A DNA stretch of 49,717 nucleotides from Hymenochaete sp. R1. Lineage: Eukaryota > Basidiomycota > Agaricomycetes > Hymenochaetales > Hymenochaetaceae. This document shows, piece by piece, positions 31,869 through 44,166 of the stretch. Position 1 is the first letter of the stretch. Every line of letters starts with the position of its first letter. Made by a program: the position numbers and the translations under genes. The stretch covers positions 1-49,717 of the forward strand of contig JAFREE010000175.1 in assembly GCA_019400425.1 (NCBI GenBank), given 5' to 3'. Under the pieces are notes generated by a model. That model did no database searches. It saw only the letters and a list, made by a program, of their open reading frames with translations, and was not told the DNA's origin.

Positions 31869-34318
31869 TCAAGCCGACTTATCCACCAACGACATTCGAA
31901 TTGGCAACGACGGATAGTAGTCTTTCTGGCCCTTAGGCACCGGCGACGCTTGAAGACTCATCGCCCAGAAAATCTCAGGGCCTGGCTTGAAGACAAATGT
32001 CTCAAGCAGTATTGACAATACCAGCTCTGAATAAGGTCAGACAAATTGCATGGGGCTTGCTCAAGAACTTGAGAAACTCACTAAGCTCCATTTCAGCAAA
32101 CTTGAAACCGCTGTTCGAATCCATGAGCAAACGCAACAACACCAAGAACCTAGGTCAGCTTACATGCAAGCACGGCTGCCACCGATAAATGTCATCCTAG
32201 CGCACCTCGAGTAAGTATTCGAGCGTCATACTTTAAGCCCGAGTCACTCACATTTGCGAATAGACACCTGGGAGATGTGCATTCGCGACGCTCTCCGGCA
32301 GTGGCGCTAACCATCTTTCCGGCTTCCACTCTTCCGCATCTGGACCCCATGTCCGTTTATCCCGGTTCGCACCCAAGATTGAGATGATGACATCCGTGTT
32401 TCTCGGCACCGCAATTTCCCGTATTTCCGAACCATCTTCACCTTGAACCGGGTAGAGAAGTGGCATGACGACGTCCTTCCTCGTGCTGTAAGGAAGACGT
32501 GATTTCAAATGCAATGTAAATCGAAGAAGTGAGTCGCGCTGGAGGCTTCTAGAAGCAGGATCGGTGTAGGTAATGACTTACACACGGGTGAGTTGGGAGA
32601 CAGGGCCGTATAGACGAAGGGTCTCGCGGCAGACGGCGTCGAGGAAGGGCAAGTTCATAAGCGTGTCGTAGTCGAGATCACCGTGCATGGCCCGGACCGC
32701 AGATACCTCTTCGCGAAGCTTCGTCTGGACGTCGGGGTTGAGCGCTAACTGATGGAGCACGCGCGTCGTCGCGTTGGTCGTCGTATCGTGGCCCGCGAAG
32801 ACGAAAGTGCTAAAATACATAGACGCTTAGATGAGGCTGTTTCCTAAAACGGCTACAAACGCCCAACCTGATTTGGCCAAGGATCTGATTCTGTGGAAGG
32901 CGGTCCTCCGACTTGGCTTCCATGTTCGCTCGCACTGGACCGCAGATACTTATAGTATCGTTGCAAAACAAAATGCTAAAAGAGCAACTCACGCAAAATA
33001 CTCATGACATCTTTGCCTTTTCCGACTTGATTACGAACTGCCTCGTCGCCTTTTTCAAATGCCTCCAGCTTTGCGCGGAAAATCGCAGTCGAATGCTTGT
33101 CCATGATATCTGTGAGGTTAATCATCGTCCTAAACCTCGGCTCCACGGGCGTCAAGAGTTCGAGTACGGAGCGCCGCAAAGAGGGAGTGCCGACATTGAT
33201 AAAATATGGGAGAAGTTGGCGCCAACGAATAAGACTGAAGTTCGTCGGACTGATGCGTTTGAGATGCAGTGTGAAGCGAACATAAGTAAGATGGAAGTAA
33301 GAAGAAACATGATCTGGATGTACCTCAGTACCTTGATTGCTTCAGAGTATGTATCTGTTTTTGTATCATCAAGTGCCTCAAATGTGTGTCCCAGTCCAGC
33401 CTGGCCGATGAATTCCAATGCAGCGCGCGAAATCCATTTCATGACGTTGAGCTCTTTCTCCCCATCAGCCACCTGTCTCACCAAGATATCGCGAAGCTGC
33501 TCGATGTGGCAAACCCCCGAAGAGGCGGGAATTAAATGCGGGAATCAGCGTCAAATGTTAGGAGGAAGAACGAATACCAGGCCTGACCCTGGCTTTGGAC
33601 TTGCCTGATGAGCGATCGGATAGAAAATCGGCATAAGCTCCCGCATGTTTTTGAGCGAGAAAACCGGGTTCATCATCTTCCTTTGCTTCCGATGCGTCTC
33701 ACCTGACACGTAACGGGATCTCAGACAGTGCACCGATGCCAAGAAACTCCGCTTTCCAGACTCACCCACAGTGGAGAGTAGACCAGGGCCATAAATGTTG
33801 ATATTTGCACTATATGGCGAGGATGCATCAGCTTTCTTAGACGCAGGAGGAAGTGCATTGCTTACAGGATGAAAGCACCTGTTTCCTCGTAGACATCTTG
33901 ATCTTTGATGACGATGTGGTGTAATGCAAGGGGGTCGGAGACATAGAGTTGTTCGCTCTGTTGAAGATTAGCATTGTTTCCTATTAATATCGATTTAGGT
34001 AGCGGCTCACCCCCAACAGCATTCGTAGCTTGACTACGCTTCCAAAATCCCTCAAAATCTGCTTGTGAAAATCCCATCCTTCCCGATTGAAAAGCTGGTC
34101 AAAACTACCTGTAAATGTGCCGCGTGTGAAAAAGAAGCTTATGAACTACGTCGGACAAAGAAGAATGGATCATGGTATATCGCACCATTCCACCAAGACG
34201 AAGAGGGTGGCCCTCTGACATTCGCCAGCGAGTTTTTCACCACAAAAGAGCGAACCAGCCTCCAGAGCACGAAGAGAACCAGTGCCGCGAAAGGCACCTG
34301 TGCAATTGAAAGTGCCAT
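31869..34318 (-). CDS. Cytochrome P450 monooxygenase (membrane-anchored)
   Basis: Thirteen exons (34318-34186, 34108-34011, 33957-33866, 33809-33766, 33702-33605, 33496-33324, 33249-32993, 32934-32868, 32809-32582, 32485-32252, 32196-32164, 32110-32082, 32026-31869) encode 547 residues. The N-terminal hydrophobic anchor (ALVLFVLW) and a GPP hinge fit an ER enzyme. All P450 signatures are present: I-helix FAGHDTTT, ExxR in CRETLR, PERW, and the heme loop FIGGSRACIG with ligand Cys485. The family resembles the large basidiomycete-expanded fatty-acid or xenobiotic P450s; the substrate cannot be inferred. Intron 5 (33604-33497) has a GC donor, CAG/GCAAGT, forced by frame. The short exons 11 and 12 (33 and 29 nt) split the heme loop. 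The gene stands alone, with no visible biosynthetic cluster. Confidence 0.94.
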
Positions 34319-36910
34319 CGAAGACGAGAAGTGCTGAGACGGCTCAGACCTTCGCTATTTGTTATCTTGAGAAACGAACGAGTAGCGGGATAGTGGGGGG
34401 TCGGTGTCCAAGTGCAGGAAAGAGATGAGCTTTATAAGGATGTTATAGGAAATCCCCCACTTGCGGCCCTCCGTAATCGCACCGGTAACCTTCAAGGTTC
34501 ATGTAAGAACCCTTCCAACTCGTCATTCCGATTCTCGTTTTGGCAAGCGATGTCGGCAGGGGTCCGGACGCAGATAAATGGCAGTCTTCGGCATGGTAAC
34601 CACGTTCCTGCATGTTTCTGTTTCTTTTACTTCCTTCCGCCTCTAACCTAGATCCCGGCTAGAAATTCGAAAGCCGCAAAGGGCAATCAAAAGCAAAGGG
34701 TGGGGGGAAGGAGGGACGCGCAGCTCCTTCAATGACATATAACGTACGTACGTCGGAGCCAGTACGACCCAAGCGCTCGAAACGGGGGTCGAGTAAGGTG
34801 ATTGTACTTATATGCATGTCGAGTTGTCAACCATTCCCGAGTAAAGAACAGAGCTGAGGCACCTGTCATGGTCCCATACGCTAGACTCTGCATATGCGTG
34901 AAACGACCCGGCACGGTTCAAAGTCTGGACCAATGGCGAGGTCGGATGATAGGGTTATATACAAGTGATTTTGAAATCTCAAGGAGTTTCTGCCTCTTTG
35001 TTGACCTCTTGTCGCTCAATTTTGAGTTCAGCCCCTCGATTGGCGGTAACAAGGAAGCACGCCCCCACCCGACGCTTCCGTTTGTATTGAGATCTAAAAT
35101 CTCGAACATGACTTCGTCTTTATCTAAAATTGATCAGTTCCTAAAGTTCTCAGACTATCATGCTTCGCGAGCGTTACACATAAAAAGCGTCCGATTCTTG
35201 TATTTAATGCGCGAACGAGTCAATGATATCTGCTGTAAACGTGTAAAGAACTGATTTGGAATGGAAGAAAGGACAAATCTCACTTACAACTTTCTCGAAC
35301 CTTGCTTTCTGATGAGGGTTTGATCTTGATATTTGTCTTACACAGTTAACGTGAATATGAATGTCGATGTATCGGCTTGTTTTCACCAATTCCCCAGTTA
35401 TACACCCGCCAAGAGCCTTCTGAACGCGCTTCTGGAAGCGTTGAAAGAGGCACTATAGCCACCCCAATACCACGCGGTCAGTAATCTACTCGCAAAGCCG
35501 AGACGTTAACTGAATGATGAACACACTCACCCATATCCTATACGGCAGGTGATGCTTCCAAATCCAATAGTGTGAATAGATCGGCCATGCTGAAGACAAA
35601 CCCCATAGTGAGAAGCGAAATGATTAGAGTTTCTCTAGATTGTGACCACCGCCCTCATAACACGGGCGTGTGGAAGGAGTCGATGCTAAAGCCAGAATCC
35701 AGATAACGTCCCGTGTCTTTGCATATCTCCGAATCGTACGACCTATCTACCTTCCCCTGCCAGTGGCCGAAAGGTGAATACACCTGCATAGAGGCTTCAA
35801 AGAACAGACTGTTTCATCTTATCGATTGCCGTAATCTTTCCCTGAAGCCTTCCCGCAGCTGTCCCTAGCGCTGTCCAGAGATGACTCTACGTTCATTTAG
35901 GATATTGTGACTGGGTTCTTTGACGTTTTATCAGTTTCAATGTATGGCTTCGGTCGAATAGTCACGCACCGTATGTCAAGTCCGAGACGAACGCTCCGTG
36001 GGTCTTGCGTGCGCCGTTTTTTTTTGTGTTCTGACGAAGAAGCAATCCGCGCTAACAACATGGAAGAAAGGAATAGTGTCGTACACCGGGGTCAGTGCAC
36101 TGCGAGACTTATCTGTGAGCAGACCCAGTGGGAGTGTGTAGATGTTCGAGAGAGGCTTAGAGCAGTGTCTGTGAGATATCTGATTTCAAGTAGCGAACTA
36201 GGATGCTACAGAGATGAACAGTAGAGGTAGCGGTCGTGGTGATGGTGTTGTAAAGAGTTATTGGCGCCTCTTCGAACTGCAGAGACTAGGTGGGCGTCAA
36301 ACTAACTAAAACGAGTAAGTCACACGCTTTTACGCGCCAGTATGCAATCTACACGCAGTCAATCCAGGAATATGCTTGCAATATGTTTCACGCCCAGACG
36401 ACTTATCAGAAAGACACACTGTATTAAATAATAAATGTGAGCTACACAGATAACGGAGTTGAGATAAATGAGACGAAGGGTGTAGGAGACGTGAGTGGCA
36501 CGGAGACCCGAAAGCAAGACTGAAGAGTGCGAAGGCAGGTAAGAATACAGTGTCATGCATGTGATAGGTACGAAGTGGCAAGAAAAAAGACAATAGCAAA
36601 CCAGGCGACAGATAAGTGACATATTTATATAGGGGAATCGTAAACAGGATGTGAAAGGTTGCAAGGATAACTTGAAAGGAGAAATATGTGCAAGTCGTGA
36701 AGATCATGAAACTTCAATCCGGAGAAAGAAGAGTGTGGTTGTTAAACTGCAGCGTAGGAAAGATAAGTTAAAGAAGTGATATCCGTATGAACAATAAAGG
36801 AAGGAGTCGCGAGCCATCACAGGCTAAAATTTTAATAACAAGAACGCGAAACGCGTTGCTGAAGCATTTCAATATAATTCCATTCAGACAAGCCGCATGT
36901 CACTTGGTTT
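34319..36910. other. Gene-poor region upstream of P450
   Basis: About 2.6 kb between the P450 start and the kinase 3' end. The longest open frame (34802-35254, plus, 150 codons) has no domain. On the minus strand near 35400-35620 there are exon-like pieces with plausible splice sites, but no convincing gene. I see no RNA gene or repeat of note. Confidence 0.45.
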
Positions 36911-39113
36911 TCAGCTTGCGTCTTTCCGCACCACAACCCTCGCCCGGCCTCTCGGCGGCAGCACGACTTCGTTTGCTTGAGGATCCACCACTGGAACCGC
37001 GTTAGTCTCGATCTCCTTATCTCGGCGGACTTCCAAGGATAATGATCCTGCCAAAGAAAGACTCGAAGGCCCCTCGTCCGGTGGTGTCAATGGGCTCGTA
37101 GGGTTCGAGCGGGATCTAGAGTGTGACAATGACAGTGACTGGGACTTCGTCTTGAGCCTTTGACCAATGGTCTCCGGAGTCACATGTGCGGGATCGCGGC
37201 CTCGCGCGTTTGAGGTGGGTATTGCAAGTGGTGACGTGATCGATAAATTACGTAGAGGTGATGGAGAAAGCCCACCATCTTCGGATGAAGAGGCGTACTC
37301 ATCACCTTCCTCATGTACATAGAAATCGCCTACGTCCACATCCAGCGAGCTCTGCTTGAAAGGGCGGTTCGCCGTGCGAGATCTGGAACGCGACACAGAC
37401 GTTGCAAACACCGAAGAATAATGTGGTTCTTCATGCGTTGGGTCAGAAGCGGATCCTTTCGTCGGTGAATGCGAATACCCATGACCGAACGAATGATCAG
37501 GATATGGCCTCGCCCGTGAGCCAGATCGAGTACGTGAACGCGCTGATGTGCGGTTGATAACGGGAGAAGCAGGAATTTCGTCTCCTGCACTGCCCCATCC
37601 TACGCTCCAAGCTACATCATCAACCATATTGACTGTCCACCGTTGTTCAACGACGCGTTCTAAGCAGCCGCGTAAAATGCCTTCCGCACCTGAGCCTATC
37701 GCTTGTGGAGGATCGTAAACACCTAAAAATTTATAGTGAAGCTACAAGAAATTAGTTAAGCTTTATATTGTACTTACCATGAAGTATCTTCATCTGAAGT
37801 CGTGGCTCAAAGTTATCTTGGAAGGGTAATCTCCCTGTGAGCAGAGCGTAAAGAATCACCCCAAGAGCCCACATATCCTGAGCCGGATTTGCGTCATCTG
37901 TGCGTGGATGAAGGCTGCAATATGTTGAAGGTGGTGAGAGAAGTTCGGGTGCGGCATACGGTAGGGAGCCTGGGTGGAACTGGTGACAGGGCAAGGTGGA
38001 TGGTGGAATTTCGGTGCCGAATGAGGTATAGTTCCTGTGACGTGACGGACGGGGTGATCGTCTTCCGCCCCCACCTCCACCTGAAATGGTCGTGTATCTT
38101 CGTAGCCGATCTACAGCATGCTCATTGGAGTTGGCATTTGCAGAAGTATTAGACCGGTCACGATCCCGGGCGCAGTTGCAAGCCTCGTCACTCACATCTC
38201 CAGCACCATTTGACATACGTCTAGAGAGGCCGAAGTCACTAATTCGGCACATCCCGGCTTCGTCTACCAAGACGTTCTCCAACTTGATGTCACCATGAAT
38301 TATTCTTGCTGCTTCGTGCAAGTATCGTAGACCACGGACTATCTGGCGGAACATGGTGCCGGCATCGTCTTGAGCAAGTGCAGGCCGACCGTCACGCCTC
38401 AGGATATCGAAAAGAGAGCCAGCAGGGCAGTACAGGGTGACAAAATAGTCCGCATCTGCTGCGCGCTCGGACGCGAATAGAGGGAGGACATGCTCGTGAT
38501 TGAGCTCGCGCCAAATATCTAGCTCATTTTCAAGCTGCCGACGACAAGCATCAGGATCGTCTTGGTGGTCAACATCTTTCCGTTTGACGCATTTAATGGC
38601 AACCACATCGCCCCGGGGTGACACTCCCTTTTTGACGGTTGAGAATCCGCCATGACCAAGAGTCTCACGTAAGGTGTAGCCTGCGATAGAGTGTGGCTCA
38701 TCGGAAACCTGAAGCTGAGGTGAAGGCGAGCTGAACATGGACAGGAATGCCTGAGCAGGCGAGGACGTAATGGGTGCATCCAAGGTATGATGGGAAGTAG
38801 ATGCCTTTGGCTCATCCGGAAAAGCGTTTGATTTCTCGGGCGCTGATGCAGACTTGAAGCCATCGTCCAGAACGAAGTCGTCCAGCTCTTGAGAGCCTAT
38901 TTGAAGCGCCTCTGCGGCAGCGCCGAAGCTAGGGAACACATGACCAGTTGCTTTAGGTTGATGAGCAGACGATGAAGGGTCATTTGAGATGGTGGAGGTC
39001 GCGATTTGGGTTAATAGGGGTCTCGGAACGGATGAAGAGGTGGGTGAGGCATTGCCTTCGCCACTCCGAGAACAAGGGAAGTAACCGAGGAAACTTGCAG
39101 AGTTTATAGACAT
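36911..39113 (-). CDS. Serine/threonine protein kinase with HGD catalytic loop and long activation segment
   Basis: Two exons (39113-37778, 37722-36911) encode 715 residues. A Ser/Pro-rich N-terminus (1-144) precedes the kinase domain (about 146-470): glycine loop GHGGFSTV, ATP Lys174 in VAIKCVKRK, helix C Glu in ENELDIW, catalytic loop HGDIKLEN (273-280), DFG at 293-295, APE at 388-390, and QDMWALGVILYALLTGRLPF. The HRD arginine is Gly, making it a non-RD kinase, but Lys, Asp and DFG are intact, so activity is likely. DFG to APE spans about 95 residues instead of 20-35, with a Gly/Arg/Ser-rich insert. The C-terminal 230 residues are Ser/Arg-rich (SRSRSR). I cannot place the family; CAMK-like fungal kinases are the nearest by feel. 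The start is the first in-frame Met. It shares a 369-bp divergent promoter with RPAP1. Confidence 0.9.
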
Positions 39114-39482
39114 GTACACTCTTTGCGCAAGTTATACAGCTTTGTTGTCGAAAAAATGAGTAAAATTGCTTTGGGGATAAACGACGACGAGGAAGAATGA
39201 GGATGGAGATGGTGGTGGTAAAAGAGCAAAGAGCGCGTCGACTATCGAGAATGTCCTTCGGCCGATGGGAAGCGTAAGATCCTTCCTCTTATTGGTCATT
39301 CCCCGCGGGCGACACAGCCATCGGCTCTTCGCATCCGTTTCGGGGATCTGATCGACGGTTGGCCGAAACCGGATGCAGTTCCTCGGCACAAGGCCAAATC
39401 AGGAACTTAAGTGACCGAGCCGAAGCCGGCCCTTGTAGCATTTCGTCCGTTCGTGTCAACGTCGACCATCGAATGAACGCAG
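39114..39482. promoter_or_regulatory. Bidirectional promoter region, kinase / RPAP1
   Basis: 369 bp between two divergent start codons. No clear TATA box is seen. It contains a CACGAC/GTCGAC-rich stretch, and short open frames here are shadows of no known gene. Confidence 0.45.
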
Positions 39483-42400
39483 ATGTCGCAGCCTCTTGTT
39501 GGTAACATCGTCGAGCGATCAAGACAGTCCTCATCATTGAAGAATACTGCAACAGGGATCGACTCGGTGCCGTCATCGGGATTCCCCACAGTACACCACC
39601 GCTCCAAATCGGCATTTGCGCGAGCACAGCAAGGCAATCGTCAAGGTCCAGTAGAACGACGCAGAGACGTTCCGAAAGTAGCCACTTCATCTTCTCTTCG
39701 AAATTCAGTGCAGGCGCCAGCAGGAAATGGGCTGAATGAAGGAGCGGGCGATGTGCAGGGCACAACTTGGGAAGACCAGATGAGGCGCGACAATACACGT
39801 CTCGTCGAACAGATGTCAGATGAAGAGCGCAAACGACATACATCGGAAGTCCTTGATCAATTCGGACCTAACCTGGGAGAGCTCGTGCGTAAGATGAAGA
39901 GAGCACGCGACGGCAGCAAGGTTGGAGGGGGAGGTGCGAACGTTGAAAGCCTCGGCGGCGGTGAGTGTCTTCAGACAACGCTTTAGCAAGAATGCTCCTC
40001 TTTTTTGTCAACGCCTTTCTCATCTATTATTTGCTTTGGTATCTGGAATCGGAACCAGTGGGGGGAAGTAGAGGAGAGGACCCAATTACCACTCAGCGGA
40101 CACCGACTTCTTCTAATAGCGAAAGTGTCTTCGATAATGCACGTAACAGCACCGATAATAGTGCGCTATTTTGTTTCTGATGAGAATATTGCCTTTTATT
40201 CTTACCGCCGCTTGGGCATTGTTTAGTGTTAGAACGTCCTCAAACGCCTCCAGGAAAGAGTGGCGGAAGCACATCGACGGGTTCAGAAGCTGGAGAAAAT
40301 ATTTTTGAACCTTCTCCAACCCGCGCAGAACGGCAGAGTAGTGCGTTGAACCTCTCTACACAACGTCAACAAGCATTCTAATGATCTCACTCGATCAAGA
40401 CCCTTCCAGCCCATCCCGTGGCATTCTGCTAGCGACTTCGACCTCCCCTCCTCGCTCGCGCAGTTCAACCCCAGGTCGTTCAACAAACCGTAAATTACGT
40501 TTCGCGGACGTCACTGCTGATGATGTACATGTCTACCAGTCCGAACCCTCATCCCCTCGACGAAAACCTCTTGCTCTTTTACCCCCACCGCCTCCGTCAG
40601 ATGGGACCAGTGAGACAATAAAGATACCATTAAAGGGAACTCCAGAAGACATTCGACGCCGTTTCTTTCCCCACTTGCCCGCAAACGACCCTGCTCTTAA
40701 GTGGATGGAGTCAAGTTCTGCTCAGGTACCAGACCAAGGCTCTTCGTCTTCAAATGAAACAAGTAGTGATCATTTCTCTACACTTGACTTTGCATCCTCC
40801 TCGTTGGTTCGCTTTGACCTCTCTGGAAACCCTATATCAGCATCGACCTCCACTGCTCTCCCCACACATCTTGGCCTCCACCATCACGGCAATGAACCGG
40901 ACAAAGCTGGATATACTCTTGAAGAGTTGGTCATACTCGCACGAAGCAGTGCACCCGCGCAGCGCTCAGGGGCGTTAAGCGTGCTGGGAAAGCTCGTGCG
41001 GAGGCTTGCGCGTGGACAAGGGCGTGCAGTGGCGGAAGTAGGGAACACGGCGTGGGAGAGAAATGCGAAAGAAGATTTGAGGGGAAAGGCAATGATGGTG
41101 GGCTTGTTGTCGTTACCCGAGAGAGGTACTGTCGGTGTGTTGGCTATTGATCTCGTTTGGGCCTGTATCGTCTTTTGGGACTCGGGAGACGTGTCGGGGC
41201 TCGATGACGTCGAGTTACGGCCTCTAGAATCATTCCACCTTCCTTCACCTTCACAAGAGCAGGATTTTGACAAAAACGACGGTTCCAAAGACGCCTTACC
41301 AGATCCTCTCAATTCCCTCCCGTTCTCCGTTCTCCTTCCGCAAATTGCCTCACTCCTTTCCCCATCCCAAACTTCCTTTTTACCTTTCCAGGCGAAACAC
41401 CAGCTTCTCGCTATTCTCACTCGCCTCGCCCGCCATTCCAACCGGATAGCTACCTCCATCGTGAAGGAAGCACAGCTCATTTCGAACGTTATGAATTGTT
41501 TCCTTCTCACTCCGTTCCCTAACGCTCAAGCCCCTTCTGTAAATCATGGTAGGTTGGCTATAAGCGATGACAAAGGTGGTGCGAAACCGAGCCCGTTTGC
41601 GCTAGAGCTGTTAAGGGTTCTAGCAGGGAGCTCAAGGGGAAACGCAAAGACACTCGTCGGTCCTGCGGACGCATTGCTTCGTTTTCTCATCACCTTTCCG
41701 TTCAGATCAGACTCCCAGCCGACTTCAGAAACCGAGTCTTCTGCACTCGCGCTTCCAAGGGATCTCGCAATATCCCTGCTGGCGGAGACTTTAAGGTTCT
41801 ACGCGACTCTCGCACGCTATGGGTTGTATGCAAGCATCGCTGGTACCGCTGCGGAACATTTTCGCAGGCTTACCGAAACACTCACATTGGCCAAAGAAGT
41901 AGATGTCGATCTTGCAGTCGAACTTCGAAAAGATCTGGAAGTTGCATGGGTGGACCTCACTGGCGCTTGGCTCGTTTGCGCTCAAAATCCGCACCAGACG
42001 ACGCCTACGCATGATCTCTTCTGGAGTCAAGTCAATGGTTGGTCATGGGGTGATGACTTGCTGGCCATGAGACGGAAGACGATCGCATCGATGTTCAATT
42101 TTAAGCCTCTTCCCGGTTCGATCAGTGACGGAAGGGAACAAGACGACAAGGCCTTGTTGGACGGGAAGAGATGGAGAGGCAGGTTGGCGGGCGCGTTGTG
42201 GAACTCTCTAGCTTCATGGCTCGAGGGATGTCGTACGAACCAACCTAGAGCAGGTGCAGATGAAAAGGAACAAGTCATGAGAGCGGTACAGGATAGTTGG
42301 GCTGAAGTTGAGTCACACATAATGGAAGAAACGACGTGTGCTCTTACAGAGGAGCTCGAGAAATCGAAGGAGCCTGCGGACAGTGCTTACCTGCGAATGG

Positions 42401-44166
42401 CGGGACTATGCGGCATTCTCGGCAAATTTGCAAGATTTTGCGTTGCCTGTCTGCCGTCAACGATGGATGCACCACATGCATCCTGGATCGCTCAAGCCTC
42501 TGCTTCCCTCGAATCGCTTGCTCGCCAATTGGTACTCCACCCGCTATGGGATACGGATCGTCCTACAAACGATTTGTCTTTCAAACGGAGAATGGTCTTC
42601 GCTCGGCAAGCTTCCTCATTCCTTGCGCATGTTAGTAACTTGATTCGCCTTACGAACCTATCCCCGGCGCGCGACTTGTTTGGATTGGTCTCATTAACAT
42701 GCCTGGCTCCTGGTGACGAGGAGCACGCTCTACGCGAGATCCAGTTTTTCATCGGAGGTCTTGATGATGACAAACGCGCAAAAGCAGAGCTTTTAATACC
42801 TTTCTTCAAGCATATGCTTTACCCTTTGGAATTCTCGTCAGAGAAGGATGAACCGGAAGCTGACCCAAAGGATATCATCCGACTCTCGCCCCTTCTCTCA
42901 ACTTCGGTTTCCATCGCTCGATGCACAACGCTCACTCTCCCGGCAGACTGCATCCCCTCTAACCCCAGCTCTTTGCGACCGTCGAAGTTTGGTCTGCCTT
43001 TGGCATACGACTGGCCTTCAATAGCTCTGGACCATTTGCTGAGGTCGGGCACGAGCGCCGTATTCCGAAACTTTGGGAACTCTCATATACCACCAGGCTG
43101 GGATCCAAGCGAGAGAGAGATAGTGACTGCTTCTCTCGGATTGTCTGTACGGATGGGTCGGATGCTAACCGTGGATGCGGGCGGATTAGAGGTTTTCAGG
43201 CCGACTATGGAGGAAAGCGCTTGGGCATGCATGAGAGTGTTTATGCTCGAGCATAACCAGCAGCAGGGCGGTACGGATTCAAGCGAAGAGATCTTCAGAG
43301 AACCGACCGTCAACCAGCTTATGCTTGAACTTCTTGACCCGTTCCGCTTGCGCAATCAACGACCACGTTCAGGACCTTCCTTACGAACGGGCAACGGGAG
43401 CAGATCTCACCTTGAAGGTGTGTCACGCCCCTTCCTTGGTGCAGGAACTCCATTCTTCCAGTTCTATACCGACTTCGTGGCATTATACGATGCAATATCT
43501 TTCTCGCACCCGACTTTCGCCCTCTTGCTCCTCTTGCCGCTCACAGCAGGCTCCAACAGATATTCGATTGACTACAGAAAACTCGTCTTCGGAGACTTTG
43601 GGCATGTGTTGAGGATGTTGAAGGTGGGCGTGGAAGATGTGCTAGTGTCGGATACCACGAAGGCGTTAGAGGAATTCATGTGGCCTGCTGAAGAGGACCC
43701 CGAAATGGTTGGATATTACCTCCGCGCGCTCGTCCGGGCACCGATTGAAGGCTTTGTCCGCTTCCTTGCCATACACCATATAGCAACGAACATCTGGTGC
43801 GGCCCCCAATTGTCTGCTCGTCCGCTGGACTTTGGAAAAGGTGTACAGAGTGTAGAAGGGACGGGAGAAGGAAGTGAAGTAACGCAGGAATCATACACCA
43901 GGTCAAAAAAACTCTTACTTGCAGTCTTCCAGCAGGCGAATACAGACACCATAAAAGAAGTCGTGACGTACAGACAGCCTCCTTCACCGGCTCCTGCGTC
44001 AGATAGAAGGAATAGTATAAGTGTAAATGTGAAGCTTCCCCCATCATGCTTCGCCATCGATGAGCGGAAGCATGCGGACAGAATGAAGTTTGTACGGAAC
44101 TTGCAACTGGAAGTGGGCGAACGCAAGATTGTGGATGCTTTGGAAATGATTCTGAAGAACCAGTAG
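39483..44166 (+). CDS. RPAP1: RNA polymerase II-associated protein 1 (RPAP1/Rba50-like)
   Basis: Five exons (39483-39960, 40059-40142, 40233-40337, 40400-44166) by my model, that is four coding exons, encode 1477 residues. RPAP1 helps assemble and import RNA polymerase II and link it to Mediator. The start MSQPLVGNIVER and the HRSKSAFARAQQ segment match basidiomycete homologs. The RPAP1_N helix (EERKRHTSEVLDQFGPNL) is at about 118-136. The RPAP1_C domain (KLRFADVTADDVHVY, PLKGTPEDIRRRFFP, ANDPALKWME, LRFDLSG-like VRFDLSGNPIS) sits at about 255-380. A long helical repeat-like tail follows. The exon at 40400 looks like an independent ORF from a Met at 40381. A 62-nt intron (40338-40399, CTAAT branch point) joins it in frame to the N-terminal exons, so one gene is preferred. 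Confidence 0.9.

Noticed and set aside
34802..35254. 150-codon plus-strand open frame
   Set aside because: No domain, fungal-like codon pattern or promoter; an overlapping open frame on the other strand is equally long for its size.
36330..36707. Hydrophobic minus-strand frames downstream of the kinase
   Set aside because: They lie in the probable kinase 3' region, are low in complexity and have no recognisable membrane-protein pattern.
40381..44166. Separate gene starting at the Met at 40381
   Set aside because: The RPAP1 family needs both the N-terminal helix at about 39830-39900 and this exon; a 62-nt intron joins them in frame.
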